Position numbers and translations under genes: made by a program. Of a stretch of DNA of 64,000 bases, positions 8,421-16,931 are shown piece by piece (within the stretch, counting starts at the first letter, position 1; each line of letters begins with the position of its first letter). Under the pieces are notes generated by a model. The model was not told the DNA's origin. It did not search any database and saw nothing but the letters and a program-made list of their open reading frames with translations. The DNA is from Salinisphaera hydrothermalis (lineage in GTDB: Bacteria; Pseudomonadota; Gammaproteobacteria; Nevskiales; Salinisphaeraceae). The stretch is taken from the NCBI RefSeq assembly GCF_040361195.1, contig NZ_APNE01000003.1. One strand, given 5' to 3'.

Positions 8421-9239
8421 ATGCGTGCCGCCCCCGAAAGGTTGTCGTCGATGGCTCGGAATGCCCAAGTCAAGGTGCCCGAGATCACGATCTTCTTCTG
8501 GATCGTCAAGTTGCTCACCACGGCCATGGGCGAGTCGACGTCGGATTTCCTCGTGTATCACATCAATCCGTATGTCGCGGTGGTGGCCGGGAGTTTGGGC
8601 TTTGGTCTGTCGTTGGCGTTGCAGTTTTTCGTGAATCGCTACGTGCCGTGGATCTATTGGCTGGTGATCGTGATGATCGGCATCTTCGGGACCATGGTCG
8701 CGGACGTGACGCATATCGTGCTCGGCGTGCCGTATTTCGTGTCGACGACAGCCTTTGCCGTCGCGTTGGTCGCGGTGTTCGCGATCTGGGCGCGTAGCGA
8801 GGGCACGCTCTCGATCCACAGCATTTATACGACGCGCCGGGAAATTTTCTATTGGGCCGCCATTATTGCGACCTTCGCCCTCGGGACTGCCGCCGGCGAT
8901 ATGACGGCGACGACCCTGGATCTTGGCTATTTCGACTCGACGCTGTTGTTCGGTGCCTTGTTCGCGGTGGCGGCACTGTTCTGTGCGCTGGTCCGCGGCG
9001 ATCTCAACCGGATTCTGTTGTTCTGGCTGGTGTATGTGCTGACGCGGCCCGTCGGCGCGTCGTGTGCGGACTGGCTGGGCAAGTCGCATCAGGTGGGCGG
9101 TATGGGATATGGCGATGGCACGGTCAGCGTCGCGCTCGGGCTGTTGATTGTCTTCTTTGTTGGCTATCTGACCGTTTCCGGTATCGATCGGCGTCGCGAG
9201 CCGGGCGAATTGACGGGGCTGGAGGCGGCCGAAGGATAA
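8421..9239 (+). CDS. DUF347-repeat inner-membrane protein (COG4705-like)
   Basis: A 272-residue protein with about eight membrane helices in repeated pairs. Four similar blocks are visible: KLLTTAMGESTSDFLV, FGTMVADVTHIVLG, LGTAAGDMTATTLDLGYFDSTLLFG and LTRPVGASCADWLGK. Each has a small residue-Asp or Glu core in the helix, the hallmark of the DUF347 repeat. The start at 8421 has AGGAT just upstream. The function of this family is not established; the buried acidic residues would suit ion transport, which is only a guess. The stop codon overlaps the palindrome at 9239-9260. Confidence 0.8.
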   Translation: MRAAPERLSSMARNAQVKVPEITIFFWIVKLLTTAMGESTSDFLVYHINPYVAVVAGSLGFGLSLALQFFVNRYVPWIYWLVIVMIGIFGTMVADVTHIVLGVPYFVSTTAFAVALVAVFAIWARSEGTLSIHSIYTTRREIFYWAAIIATFALGTAAGDMTATTLDLGYFDSTLLFGALFAVAALFCALVRGDLNRILLFWLVYVLTRPVGASCADWLGKSHQVGGMGYGDGTVSVALGLLIVFFVGYLTVSGIDRRREPGELTGLEAAEG

Positions 9240-9260
9240 GAGCCTATTCCAATAGGCTCT
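9239..9260. repeat. Short palindrome, copy 2 of 3 (perfect)
   Basis: Perfect 10-bp arms AGAGCCTATT and AATAGGCTCT flank CC. It starts inside the stop codon of the DUF347 gene and is the best preserved of three copies in the window. Confidence 0.75.
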
Positions 9261-9337
9261 AAGTACGAGAGTCACGCGTGACGGCGTGTTGGTAAGTCGC
9301 AGCCGGGCGCCGTCGTTCGCGCGACGTGGTGACGGGG

Positions 9338-9361
9338 CTCGAGCGCGCAAGCGCGCCCGAG
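9338..9361 (-). terminator. Hairpin downstream of the PEP-CTERM gene
   Basis: CTCGAGCGCGC pairs with GCGCGCCCGAG (one mismatch) across AA, 23 bp beyond the stop codon. No clear T-run follows on the minus strand, so termination is a reasonable but unproven role. Confidence 0.4.
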
Positions 9362-9383
9362 TCCCGTTGGAGCGTCTGGGCTT

Positions 9384-11537
9384 TTAGCCCAGCGCGGGAC
9401 GACCGCGACGCTGAATACGCCATTTGAAGACGCCGATCAGGCCCAGACCCACGGCCAACAGGCCGAGCCCGCTCGGCTCGGGTACCGGCCTGCCGACCGA
9501 CTTGACCGTCAGCTGCAGGGCCCGACCCGGGCTGTTGGATAAGCCGACATCGGCGACATCGAACTGCCAGCCGGAGCCGAAGTCGAGTCCTTCTAGGCCG
9601 AGGTTCGAGAGGTTTTCGAAGCTCTGCGCCATCATGACGTCGAGCGTATCGCCCACCTGCAGGTTGTTGTCGGCCAGCAGGTTCAGGCCGAGCAGGCTGC
9701 CGCTGCCGAAATCGGCGACGCCGTTGACGTTGACTTGGTCGGTCGATGATGGGCTGGCGATATCCAGATACAGCGACCCGTTCAGATTGAGTGGACCCTG
9801 GACGCTCAGCGTGCCGACATCGCCGGTGCCGTTGCCAGGCGAGAGAATCGCTTTCTTGGCAATGGTGGTGGCGCCGACCGTACCGTGGCCCGCCAGCGTG
9901 GCGCCCGCCTTCGCTATGATATCGCCGGCCAGATTGGCCCCGTCCCCGGCCTGATCGCCGACGATCAGTGTGCCGGCGGCAATGCCGGTGCTGCCGATAT
10001 TCGTGTTCTGGCCGTTGAGCACGGTGGTGCCGGCGCCGATGTTCACGTGATTGAAGTGCGTTGCGTTGCCGGCATAGGCGAATTGCTGGCCGGCGCCCGG
10101 CGTGATGCTCAGCGTGCTGTTTCCGGTGCCGCCCGAGATATCGCCGTCGATACGGGCCTGGCCGCCGCGAATCCGCAGGGTCGAGTCACCGCTGCCGAGG
10201 TCGACGGCCTTGCCGCTGCCATTCGCGATGATCGTGCCGCGGTTGGTGACCGTAGCCGCATTGCCGCCGGTGAATACCGCGGCTTCGCTGCCGCCGCCCT
10301 CGATCGTGCCGCCGGCGCGATTGTCGATGGTGACGGTATGACTGTTGGCCGCCCCGGTCACCGCGATGCCGGCGCCGGTCTGGCCCACGATCAGGCCGCT
10401 GTTGATGACCGACGAATCGGCAAAAATGCCTTCCACGGGGATGGGCTGATCGGTATCCGGGTTCTTGTCGAGCCCGGCGAGCGTAATGCCGTGGCTCAGG
10501 CCGGCACTGTTCTGGCCCGAGATCGTGCCGCTGTTGACGATCTTGCCGCCGCCGACCGTCACGCCTTCGCTGGTTTCCTGATAGGCGTTGCGGGATACGA
10601 TGGTGCCGGTATTGTTGATATCGACCAGGCCATCGACGTCGACCCCGTCGCCATCGCCGGTGACGCCGTCACCGCTGATCAGGCCGTGGTTGACCACCGT
10701 GACCTTCTCGTTGCCGTTGAAGCCATCGATATTGATGCCGGAACCGTCGTCGCCCTGGATGGTGCCCCCTTTGTTGTTGGTGACCCGCATAGCGTAATCG
10801 CCGTTAGTCGACGTATCCGTATTGCCGCCGGTAATCCCGTGGCGCGCGCCTTCGATCAGGCTGGTGGCCGCCTTGCCGTTGGGATGATTGACCACGGTCA
10901 CGCCGCTGTTGTCCTGGGCGTCGATGCCGTCGCTGCCGTCCGTGCTGTTCGCCGGATTGGTCGACTTGATGGTGCCCTCGTTGATCACGACGCCGTCCAC
11001 GCCCGGACGCACGGCGTCGGCATCGAACGCGGTGATCGTGCCGCCGGCATGGTTGTTGACCGTGTTATTGCCTTGGGTCACGTGATTGAAGTCGATCGCC
11101 TGCGCGCCGCCCTGCGAGATATTCTGCGAGTTGACGGTGCCGTAGTTATCGAAGGTGACGTTGTTACCTTTGTGCAGCTGGATGACATCGGCATCCTTGC
11201 TCTGCAGCAAGGCGCCCGCCTGATTGACGACACTCAGCGTGAGATCGCTGCCGTCGTTACGAATCGCGCGCCCGCTACCTTGCTGGTCGATCGTGCCGGC
11301 GTTGTCGATCGTGGTCTGGCCAGAAACGGTGATACCCACACTGTCACTGCTGGAGGGAAGAACGAGGGCGCCGCCATTTTTGATCGTGCCGCTCTGGCCG
11401 TCGGTCAGCGTTTGCGGCGTCGTCAGGGTCTGGCCCGGGTCGATCGTGAATGAATCGGCCAGCACGGCCGGGCTGGCCAGGGTGACCGTGGCGGCACACA
11501 GGGTGGCCGCGACCAGGGGCGTTATCGAATGCTTCAT
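9384..11537 (-). CDS. Beta-helix surface protein with PEP-CTERM sorting signal
   Basis: A 717-residue secreted protein. It has a signal peptide (to about ALA/DS at residue 27), then some 16 repeats of the type INxGTI / VNxGLI that build a right-handed beta-helix, as in autotransporter passengers. Near 540-620 comes an autotransporter-associated strand repeat (ATLAGHGTVGATTIAKKAILSPGN). The C-terminus is not a beta-barrel: it is VPEPSGLGLLAVGLGLIGVFKW followed by basic residues, the PEP-CTERM signal recognised by exosortase. The protein is therefore expected to be cleaved and passed to the cell surface or biofilm matrix by an exosortase encoded elsewhere. No exosortase or polysaccharide gene is in the window. 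Its partner or role is unknown. Confidence 0.85.
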   Translation of the reverse strand: MKHSITPLVAATLCAATVTLASPAVLADSFTIDPGQTLTTPQTLTDGQSGTIKNGGALVLPSSSDSVGITVSGQTTIDNAGTIDQQGSGRAIRNDGSDLTLSVVNQAGALLQSKDADVIQLHKGNNVTFDNYGTVNSQNISQGGAQAIDFNHVTQGNNTVNNHAGGTITAFDADAVRPGVDGVVINEGTIKSTNPANSTDGSDGIDAQDNSGVTVVNHPNGKAATSLIEGARHGITGGNTDTSTNGDYAMRVTNNKGGTIQGDDGSGINIDGFNGNEKVTVVNHGLISGDGVTGDGDGVDVDGLVDINNTGTIVSRNAYQETSEGVTVGGGKIVNSGTISGQNSAGLSHGITLAGLDKNPDTDQPIPVEGIFADSSVINSGLIVGQTGAGIAVTGAANSHTVTIDNRAGGTIEGGGSEAAVFTGGNAATVTNRGTIIANGSGKAVDLGSGDSTLRIRGGQARIDGDISGGTGNSTLSITPGAGQQFAYAGNATHFNHVNIGAGTTVLNGQNTNIGSTGIAAGTLIVGDQAGDGANLAGDIIAKAGATLAGHGTVGATTIAKKAILSPGNGTGDVGTLSVQGPLNLNGSLYLDIASPSSTDQVNVNGVADFGSGSLLGLNLLADNNLQVGDTLDVMMAQSFENLSNLGLEGLDFGSGWQFDVADVGLSNSPGRALQLTVKSVGRPVPEPSGLGLLAVGLGLIGVFKWRIQRRGRPALG

Positions 11538-12055
11538 AGCTGCCGTTGTTTGAAGTATGAGCCAGCCCTATAGCAATTCGTGTGCCGATAAAATTTATTT
11601 GTAAGGTTATGAATTTAAATGTTTAATAAAAGTTAAACAAAAGCGGTGTCAATTATTCTGACTTGGATTTAAGGCAGTTTCGACACTTAATGTTCATAAG
11701 GTGGTCATCGTCTTGTCATATGGGTATGGCGTGCGCCGCGTGGTCGGCCGGATTGCGGTGCATTTTTAGCCAGTTGTTCAGTCCGGGCTGCGATACGCTT
11801 TTGCGCCTGCTGTAAGCGTTGCCGACACTGCCATGCCGCAGCGGCGTCGAGCGCAAGCACCCCAACCAAGTTATCTTGCCAACCTGATGGCTTACGCTGC
11901 TCGAGCGTGGCGCAACAAAACACGGCTGACAGAGGCTGTGAATGCACATTGGCGTGTCGTGGCGTGCGCATTCGAGTCGCGTTCGGCCGAATGAGCGCCG
12001 GCCAGCCGTTGTGTCGTTTGTGCCGATCGACTGATCTGTATCACGGAGCCCCGAC
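11538..12055. other. Non-coding region between the PEP-CTERM gene and the GNAT gene
   Basis: This 518-bp gap has a distinctly AT-rich part (about 11575-11700) directly upstream of the PEP-CTERM gene, fitting a strong or regulated promoter. The rest is GC-rich. A minus-strand open frame at 11705-11971 has no family likeness and I do not call it. Confidence 0.4.
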
Positions 12056-12511
12056 ATGCCCATCACGTCATTGCCCGATGACTATGAAATCTCGACCGCA
12101 CCCGAGCGTGTCGATATCGATGTCGTGCACGGTTTTCTGGCCGAAGACAGTTACTGGGCCCGCGGGATCCCGCGGGCCGTCGTCGAGCGCGCGATCGACC
12201 ACTCGCTTTGTTTCGGCGTCTATCATCAAGGCGCCGCGATGGTGGGATTTGCGCGCGTGGTCACCGATCGTGCCACGTTTGCCTGGCTTGCCGATCTGTT
12301 CATTCTCGAAGGCTATCGGGGGCAGGGTTTGTCCAAGGCGCTCATGCAGCACGTCGTCGACCACGCGGATCTCCAGGGGCTGCGACGGCTGATGCTGGTT
12401 ACCTCGGATGCCCATGGGCTGTATCGGCAGTTCGGTTTCAAGGGCTTGAGCGATACCGAACGCTTTCTGCAAGTGCTGCGGCCCGACCCCTACGGCCAGG
12501 CGCGTTCATAG
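12056..12511 (+). CDS. GNAT-family N-acetyltransferase
   Basis: A 151-residue protein with the GNAT fold. The acetyl-CoA loop is visible in LADLFILEGYRGQGLSKALMQHVVDH (R/Q-x-x-G-x-G/A type), preceded by a beta strand containing AMVGFARVVTD and followed by LMLVTSDAHGLYRQFGFKGL, the usual C-terminal tyrosine and bulge. It belongs to the small group with an N-terminal YEISTxxxxxDIDVVHGFLAEDSYWARG block that is common in Proteobacteria. The substrate amine is unknown. It stands alone, with an AT-poor upstream region and no evident operon partner. Confidence 0.88.
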   Translation: MPITSLPDDYEISTAPERVDIDVVHGFLAEDSYWARGIPRAVVERAIDHSLCFGVYHQGAAMVGFARVVTDRATFAWLADLFILEGYRGQGLSKALMQHVVDHADLQGLRRLMLVTSDAHGLYRQFGFKGLSDTERFLQVLRPDPYGQARS

Positions 12512-12596
12512 CTACTCACGAAGCCGCGAGGCTTGTCCGAGGCCGCGCACTTCTTGGGGCATCGCCGGCTCGCAGTCGACGGCCTGCTGCGATGTT

Positions 12597-13163
12597 CTAT
12601 TCCTGAGTTTTGTCGGGCTCGTCGCCCCAGCCCGGATGACCGGTTGTCATCCACGCATGGGCGGCTTCGACCAGCCGGTCGGCCGACACGCCCTCGAACG
12701 CCTGCAGTTTGAGGAAATGCTGGGTGATCGTCAGGCCGAGAATGCTGCTCACGGCCAGCAGGGCACGCAGCTCGGCGTCGGGGCCTTCGAATGACTGGCT
12801 CAGATTGGCGACGCGGTCGTTCAGGAAATCGCGCATCGACGCTTCGGAATCCGGATCGGTGAGCATCGAACGCACAAGGGCGCGGGTTTCCGGCGGCAGT
12901 TCGCGGACACGTACGTTGAGTACGTCCAGCAGATGATCGGTCGCGCCGTTCTGGTCGTTCCAGGGCAGCTGCACCGCCACGGCGAACAGATCGGCCTTGG
13001 TGCCGTAATGCTGCATCACGAGCGACGCATGTACGCCAGCACGTTTCGCGATGGCGCGTACGGTCGCGCCGTCGAAGCCGTGTTCGGCGAATTCGGCCTG
13101 GGCCGCTTCCAGAATACGTTGCGCCGAACGGGCGCGTCGGGCCGAGCGTGACGTGGTCGTCAT
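12597..13163 (-). CDS. TetR-family transcriptional regulator
   Basis: A 188-residue repressor. The N-terminal HTH reads RILEAAQAEFAEHGFDGATVRAIAKRAGVHASLVMQHYGTKADLFAVAV, a standard TetR reader; the C-terminal ligand domain is all-helical and not informative. It is divergent from the amidohydrolase gene at 13254. The 90-bp spacer holds a clear inverted repeat (13203-13218), so it likely represses that gene and itself, with relief by the amidohydrolase substrate or a related compound. Confidence 0.9.
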   Translation of the reverse strand: MTTTSRSARRARSAQRILEAAQAEFAEHGFDGATVRAIAKRAGVHASLVMQHYGTKADLFAVAVQLPWNDQNGATDHLLDVLNVRVRELPPETRALVRSMLTDPDSEASMRDFLNDRVANLSQSFEGPDAELRALLAVSSILGLTITQHFLKLQAFEGVSADRLVEAAHAWMTTGHPGWGDEPDKTQE

Positions 13164-13202
13164 TTCGCTATACGCGTGTTTATCGGATCTGCTATGTTGC
13201 CG

Positions 13203-13218
13203 CTAAACGAGTGTTTAG
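13203..13218. promoter_or_regulatory. Probable TetR operator
   Basis: CTAAAC and GTTTAG flank GAGT: a perfect 6-bp inverted repeat in the divergent spacer between the TetR gene and the amidohydrolase gene. Confidence 0.65.
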
Positions 13219-13253
13219 TTAAAACTGTTGCGGCGTCAAAGGAGGCGATCTGC

Positions 13254-14234
13254 ATGTCGATTATCGCGATCGAGGAACACTGGAATTCACCGAATATCGC
13301 CGCGGCGCTCAAGGCATTGCCCGAGGGCCGTAATGACGAGAGCGTGGCGTTCAACGACATGCGCGATCATCCACAGCGGCTGGGCGACATCGGCGCCGAT
13401 CGTCTGGCCGGCATGGACGCACAGGGTATCGGGATGCAGATTCTGTCGCTGGTGCCGCCAGCGACCCAGGCGCTCCCGGCCGCCCAGGCCGTACCCCTGG
13501 CCCGGCAGGCCAACGATAGGGCCGCCGAGGCGGTGAGCCGGTATCCGTCGCGTTTTCGTGCTTTCGCGACGCTGCCGATGAGCCGGCCCGACGCCGTGGT
13601 CGGCGAGCTGGAACGCACGGCCAGGCTCGGTTTCGTGGGTGCGATGGTCTATGGGCGATCGGGCGAGGTGCCGCTCGACGATCCGTGCTACGAGCCGTTG
13701 TTCGAAGCCGCGGCGGCCCTCGGCCAGCCGATTTTCATCCACCCTCAGATCGCGCCGCGAGCCGTGCGCGAAGCAGCTTATAGCGGCTTCGACGAAATGA
13801 TCGAGCTGGGTTTGGCCACCTTTGGCTGGGGCTGGCATCTGGAGGCGGCGCTGGCTACGCTCCGCCTGATTTTGCGCGGCACTTTCGATCAATACCCGGG
13901 CTTGCAGGTTATTCTGGGCCACTGGGGCGAGCTGCTGCTGTTCTGGCTCGACCGCGCCGATAGTCTCTCCGGGATTGCCGGGCTGGAGCGCAAGGTCTCG
14001 GACACCGTGCGCTCGAACGTGTACATCACGAATTCCGGCATGCTCAATCCCGCCATGCTGCGCCACGCGCTCGAGGTCACGTCCATCGATCGGCTGATCT
14101 TTTCGACCGACTACCCGTTCCATCAGCCGGACAAAGCCGCGATCGATGCGTTCCTGTCGGAACTGCCGGGCGATACAGAGCGGGAGAAATTTACCCGTAC
14201 CAATGCCGAAAGATTGCTGTTGCGAAATGGCTGA
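13254..14234 (+). CDS. Amidohydrolase-2 family (ACMSD/resorcylate-decarboxylase-like) protein
   Basis: A 326-residue TIM-barrel metal enzyme. The start at 13254 follows GGAGG at 13241. The opening IIAIEEHW matches the xEEH metal site of the ACMSD and gamma-resorcylate decarboxylase group, FIHPQ supplies a second-site histidine, ILGHWGE another, and FSTDYPFH the closing Asp. These enzymes act on aromatic or conjugated carboxylates (decarboxylation) or hydrolyse C-O and C-N bonds. The divergent TetR regulator and operator suggest induction by an aromatic acid, as an inference. Confidence 0.82.
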   Translation: MSIIAIEEHWNSPNIAAALKALPEGRNDESVAFNDMRDHPQRLGDIGADRLAGMDAQGIGMQILSLVPPATQALPAAQAVPLARQANDRAAEAVSRYPSRFRAFATLPMSRPDAVVGELERTARLGFVGAMVYGRSGEVPLDDPCYEPLFEAAAALGQPIFIHPQIAPRAVREAAYSGFDEMIELGLATFGWGWHLEAALATLRLILRGTFDQYPGLQVILGHWGELLLFWLDRADSLSGIAGLERKVSDTVRSNVYITNSGMLNPAMLRHALEVTSIDRLIFSTDYPFHQPDKAAIDAFLSELPGDTEREKFTRTNAERLLLRNG

Positions 14235-14434
14235 TGCGCCCCGGACAGCGGGCGGGTAGGTTGGGCAATGCGCGGAAGCGGCCGGGCCACGGCGGCCCGT
14301 AAGGTCTTCGTTCCGCTCGGGTTAATATTTCGTAAGATTTTGTTTTAATTTGGATTTATTCCTAAAGGAAAGAGGCGATCCTCCGATATGACCTTGCGGC
14401 CGAATGGGTCGCGACATTCATCAGGAGTACCAAA

Positions 14435-14647
14435 ATGAGTGTAGGTGCCATCGCTGCGAGTTCGCAGCATGCAATACAGGCCCAGATGCAGGCCTCCTCC
14501 GAAACCCGCGAAACGCCGGGCGTGGCCGATCACGACGGTGACAACGACGGCAGCGGGGCCCAGGCCTCGCAAGCCGCGGCCGCCTCCGGCCCGCGGGTGA
14601 ACGCCTCCGGGCAGACGATCGGCCAGCACATCAACGTCACGGCCTGA
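14435..14647 (+). CDS. Small hypothetical protein
   Basis: A 70-residue protein with a clear CAGGAG ribosome site. It opens with MSVGAIAASSQHAIQAQMQ, has an acidic, glycine- and alanine-rich middle (HDGDNDGSGAQA) and ends with RVNASGQTIGQHINVTA. Endings of the type VNxSGQxxGxxINVxA recur in small uncharacterised proteobacterial proteins, so I think it is real. It has no signal peptide or membrane helix. AT-rich DNA precedes it (14320-14370), so it probably has its own promoter. Its function is unknown. Confidence 0.6.
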   Translation: MSVGAIAASSQHAIQAQMQASSETRETPGVADHDGDNDGSGAQASQAAAASGPRVNASGQTIGQHINVTA

Positions 14648-14999
14648 TCGACGGCGCCGCTCGCCGGTATCCGATCGGCGGGCGGTTGCTTTGGGTATTA
14701 AGAGCCTATTGGAAAAGGCTCTAAGCATGCGTCGATGGGGCCGCGTCGGCCGAGCGCAACACAGGCCCCGTTACGAAGCGAGCGCCAAGCCGGCCGGGCT
14801 CGATCCGAGGCCGCGTGGGAAGCCACGCGGTGTTTCGCGATAAGCGGGCCCTTGGCTAAACTCGTCATCTGATTTCCGATCCGCGGGCTCAAGCATCCCG
14901 CCCGGCCGTCGATAGGACGGCAACCGAAAACGCGGTCCGGCGTGGCTATCGCTCCCGGGGCCCTTTCGTCCTCGATATATCAGACAGGTCGACCCCGCC
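14648..14999. other. Non-coding region upstream of the diguanylate cyclase
   Basis: This 352-bp gap carries the third palindrome copy (14701-14722). Apart from that I see no gene and no clear promoter. Confidence 0.4.
14701..14722. repeat. Short palindrome, copy 3 of 3 (one mismatch)
   Basis: AGAGCCTATT and AAAAGGCTCT flank GG; one base breaks the pairing. It lies 54 bp past the stop of the small protein at 14435-14647. Confidence 0.7.
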
Positions 15000-16148
15000 A
15001 TGGCCTTCGATGCCCCCACGATGATGACGCTCACCATCGCGATCGCGGCGGCGGCCGCGATCTATCTATGGATCGAGTGGCGCATCGTCCGCGACGACAC
15101 GTTATTGTTCTGGAGTGCCGGCTTCGTTGCGATCACGTTGGGCTCCACGCTCGCCACATTACGCAGCGACGGCCTGATGCTTTTGGGTATCTGGTTCGCC
15201 GACGGCTTGCTTGTACTGGCGCACTGGCTTTTTCTACGCGGCGTGGCGCGGTTCACGGGGGCCCGATTATCGCGTGCGTGGTGGCTGATCGTCGTGCTCT
15301 GGCTGGCTCTGATCGTGGTGCCGCCCGTCGCCGTCGGATTCAAGCTCATCCTGTTCATGAATTCGCTGCTGGTGGGCGTGCTGGCACTGCGAACCAGTGT
15401 CCTGCTGGGCTCAAGCACGGAGACCTTGTTGCCGGACGCCGGCGCGGCGCCTTTGCGCTATGTATTCGCGGTGCACGGGCTGTTCTATCTAATCAAGACG
15501 ATCCCGACGCTCGTGCCGGGCACGCTCATCGATCTGGCCACCTACCGCGGCACGATCATCCAGGTTTCGCTGGTCGAGGGTGTGATGGCGATCCTGCTCA
15601 TCGCCTTGTCGATGACCGGCACCGTGCGCTATCGCCGTGAGCGCGAGATCGAGCATTTGGCCGAGCGCGATCCGTTGACCGCGCTGTTCAACCGCCGTGC
15701 CTTCGAAGCCCGGGCCGAGCGCGTCATGACGGGCGTCGGCAATGGCAGTCGTGGTGCACTTCTGTTGATCGATATCGATAACTTCAAGCCGGTCAACGAT
15801 TTATATGGTCATGCGGCCGGCGATCGGCTGCTTGTCGAACTGAGCGAACTCATTCGGACGGTGATTCCCGACAACGCGCTCGCGGCCCGGCTCGGTGGCG
15901 ATGAGTTCGCCGTCATTCTCAGCGGTATCGGCTCCGAGTGCGGCCTACGCTTGGGCCATGATCTACGCGAGCGTTTTCACGTGCTGGCGGCGCAAGCATA
16001 TGCCACACCCGAGGCCGTTACGCTCAGCATTGGCCTCACCGTGTTCGACCAGTCCGAGCTGGCACTGGAAACACTCATGCATCAAAGCGACACGGCGCTG
16101 TACGAAGCCAAGCGCCGTGGGCGTAACGAAGTGAGGGCGTCACATTGA
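15000..16148 (+). CDS. Membrane-bound diguanylate cyclase (GGDEF domain)
   Basis: A 382-residue protein. The first 205 residues form about six membrane helices; the rest is a GGDEF domain beginning at ERDPLTALFNRRAF (223-235). The active site is intact: DIDNFKPVNDLYGHAAGD for substrate and metal binding and LGGDEFAVIL at 298-307. The RxxD product-inhibition site is missing (the equivalent positions, nine and six before GGDEF, are Pro and Ala), so product feedback is not expected. It should make cyclic di-GMP from GTP at the inner membrane in response to an unknown signal. It is monocistronic. Confidence 0.9.
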   Translation: MAFDAPTMMTLTIAIAAAAAIYLWIEWRIVRDDTLLFWSAGFVAITLGSTLATLRSDGLMLLGIWFADGLLVLAHWLFLRGVARFTGARLSRAWWLIVVLWLALIVVPPVAVGFKLILFMNSLLVGVLALRTSVLLGSSTETLLPDAGAAPLRYVFAVHGLFYLIKTIPTLVPGTLIDLATYRGTIIQVSLVEGVMAILLIALSMTGTVRYRREREIEHLAERDPLTALFNRRAFEARAERVMTGVGNGSRGALLLIDIDNFKPVNDLYGHAAGDRLLVELSELIRTVIPDNALAARLGGDEFAVILSGIGSECGLRLGHDLRERFHVLAAQAYATPEAVTLSIGLTVFDQSELALETLMHQSDTALYEAKRRGRNEVRASH

Positions 16149-16292
16149 GTGGAGTGAACGCAAATTTACCACAGTGAAAAACATGTTATGTTCAAGTTCG
16201 CTATTAAGTGCGAGCGAAAGAATAGCATTCTTCCTCATAAGTTAATTTTCTTGGCCAAAGAGCCCGATATTCATCAGTTCTCTTTGTAGAGA

Positions 16293-16931
16293 ATGGGTCT
16301 GGGTATGATAAATGGTCTTATCCTGCTGATAGTTGGGGCGGTGCTGTCCATAGCCGGTGCGGTTATCGCCGCGTCGATGCAGCAGAAATCTTGGGAAGTT
16401 CAATATAGGCGATCTATAGAAGATGCTCAGCTACGCCGTGCGGAAGCGCTTTGCACAAAAATTATTGAACTGTCAGATAAGCGAATTTACCGTCTGAGAC
16501 GATTGCTATGGTCCACCAGAAGTTCTAGTACCATAGACAGCCACGCCGCCAGAGCAGATTACAGCGAATCGGTTTTTGCCTGGAACGATAACTTCAATCT
16601 GTTTAGAACGGACCTTCTTGCGTTTTTCGGGTATGGGTGGGTAAGAGAGTTCGAAGAAGAACTGCATTTCGAGCTTCAACGCCTAGGGGTCATTGTAGAA
16701 CGCGCAGTGGACTCTCAGAGCCCGGTTAGCGTCAGAGCTGAAGGTGATTTGAATGTTTTGGCTAGACGAATTTATACCTTCGGCGCGCGGCTTCAAGGGC
16801 ATGTTAGAGATAGAACGTTGCCGCATTTTGATCAATTGGACGCGCTGACGTTCGAAAACGCTGATCGGCTGCCATTAATGTACCTCATAAAAAGGCTTTA
16901 CGGAGTATCGCCGAAGATGCGCCGCGTATGA
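16293..16931 (+). CDS. Membrane-anchored hypothetical protein in AT-rich islet
   Basis: A 212-residue protein not assignable to a family by eye. An N-terminal membrane helix (about 5-28, MINGLILLIVGAVLSIAGAVIAASM) is followed by a long helical, charged cytoplasmic or periplasmic part. The ATG at 16305 is another possible start. The gene is markedly AT-rich relative to its surroundings. Its 3' end overlaps that of the convergent GT51-like gene by 57 bp, which suggests the pair moved together. It may be a partner protein of that enzyme; this is inferred from position only. Confidence 0.65.
   Translation: MGLGMINGLILLIVGAVLSIAGAVIAASMQQKSWEVQYRRSIEDAQLRRAEALCTKIIELSDKRIYRLRRLLWSTRSSSTIDSHAARADYSESVFAWNDNFNLFRTDLLAFFGYGWVREFEEELHFELQRLGVIVERAVDSQSPVSVRAEGDLNVLARRIYTFGARLQGHVRDRTLPHFDQLDALTFENADRLPLMYLIKRLYGVSPKMRRV

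Noticed and set aside
11705..11971. Minus-strand open frame of 88 codons in the gap before the GNAT gene
   Set aside because: No family likeness and a composition typical of chance GC-rich frames; no ribosome site seen.
14345..14728. Minus-strand open frame of 127 codons over the small plus-strand gene
   Set aside because: Low-complexity and antisense to a better supported gene with a ribosome site.
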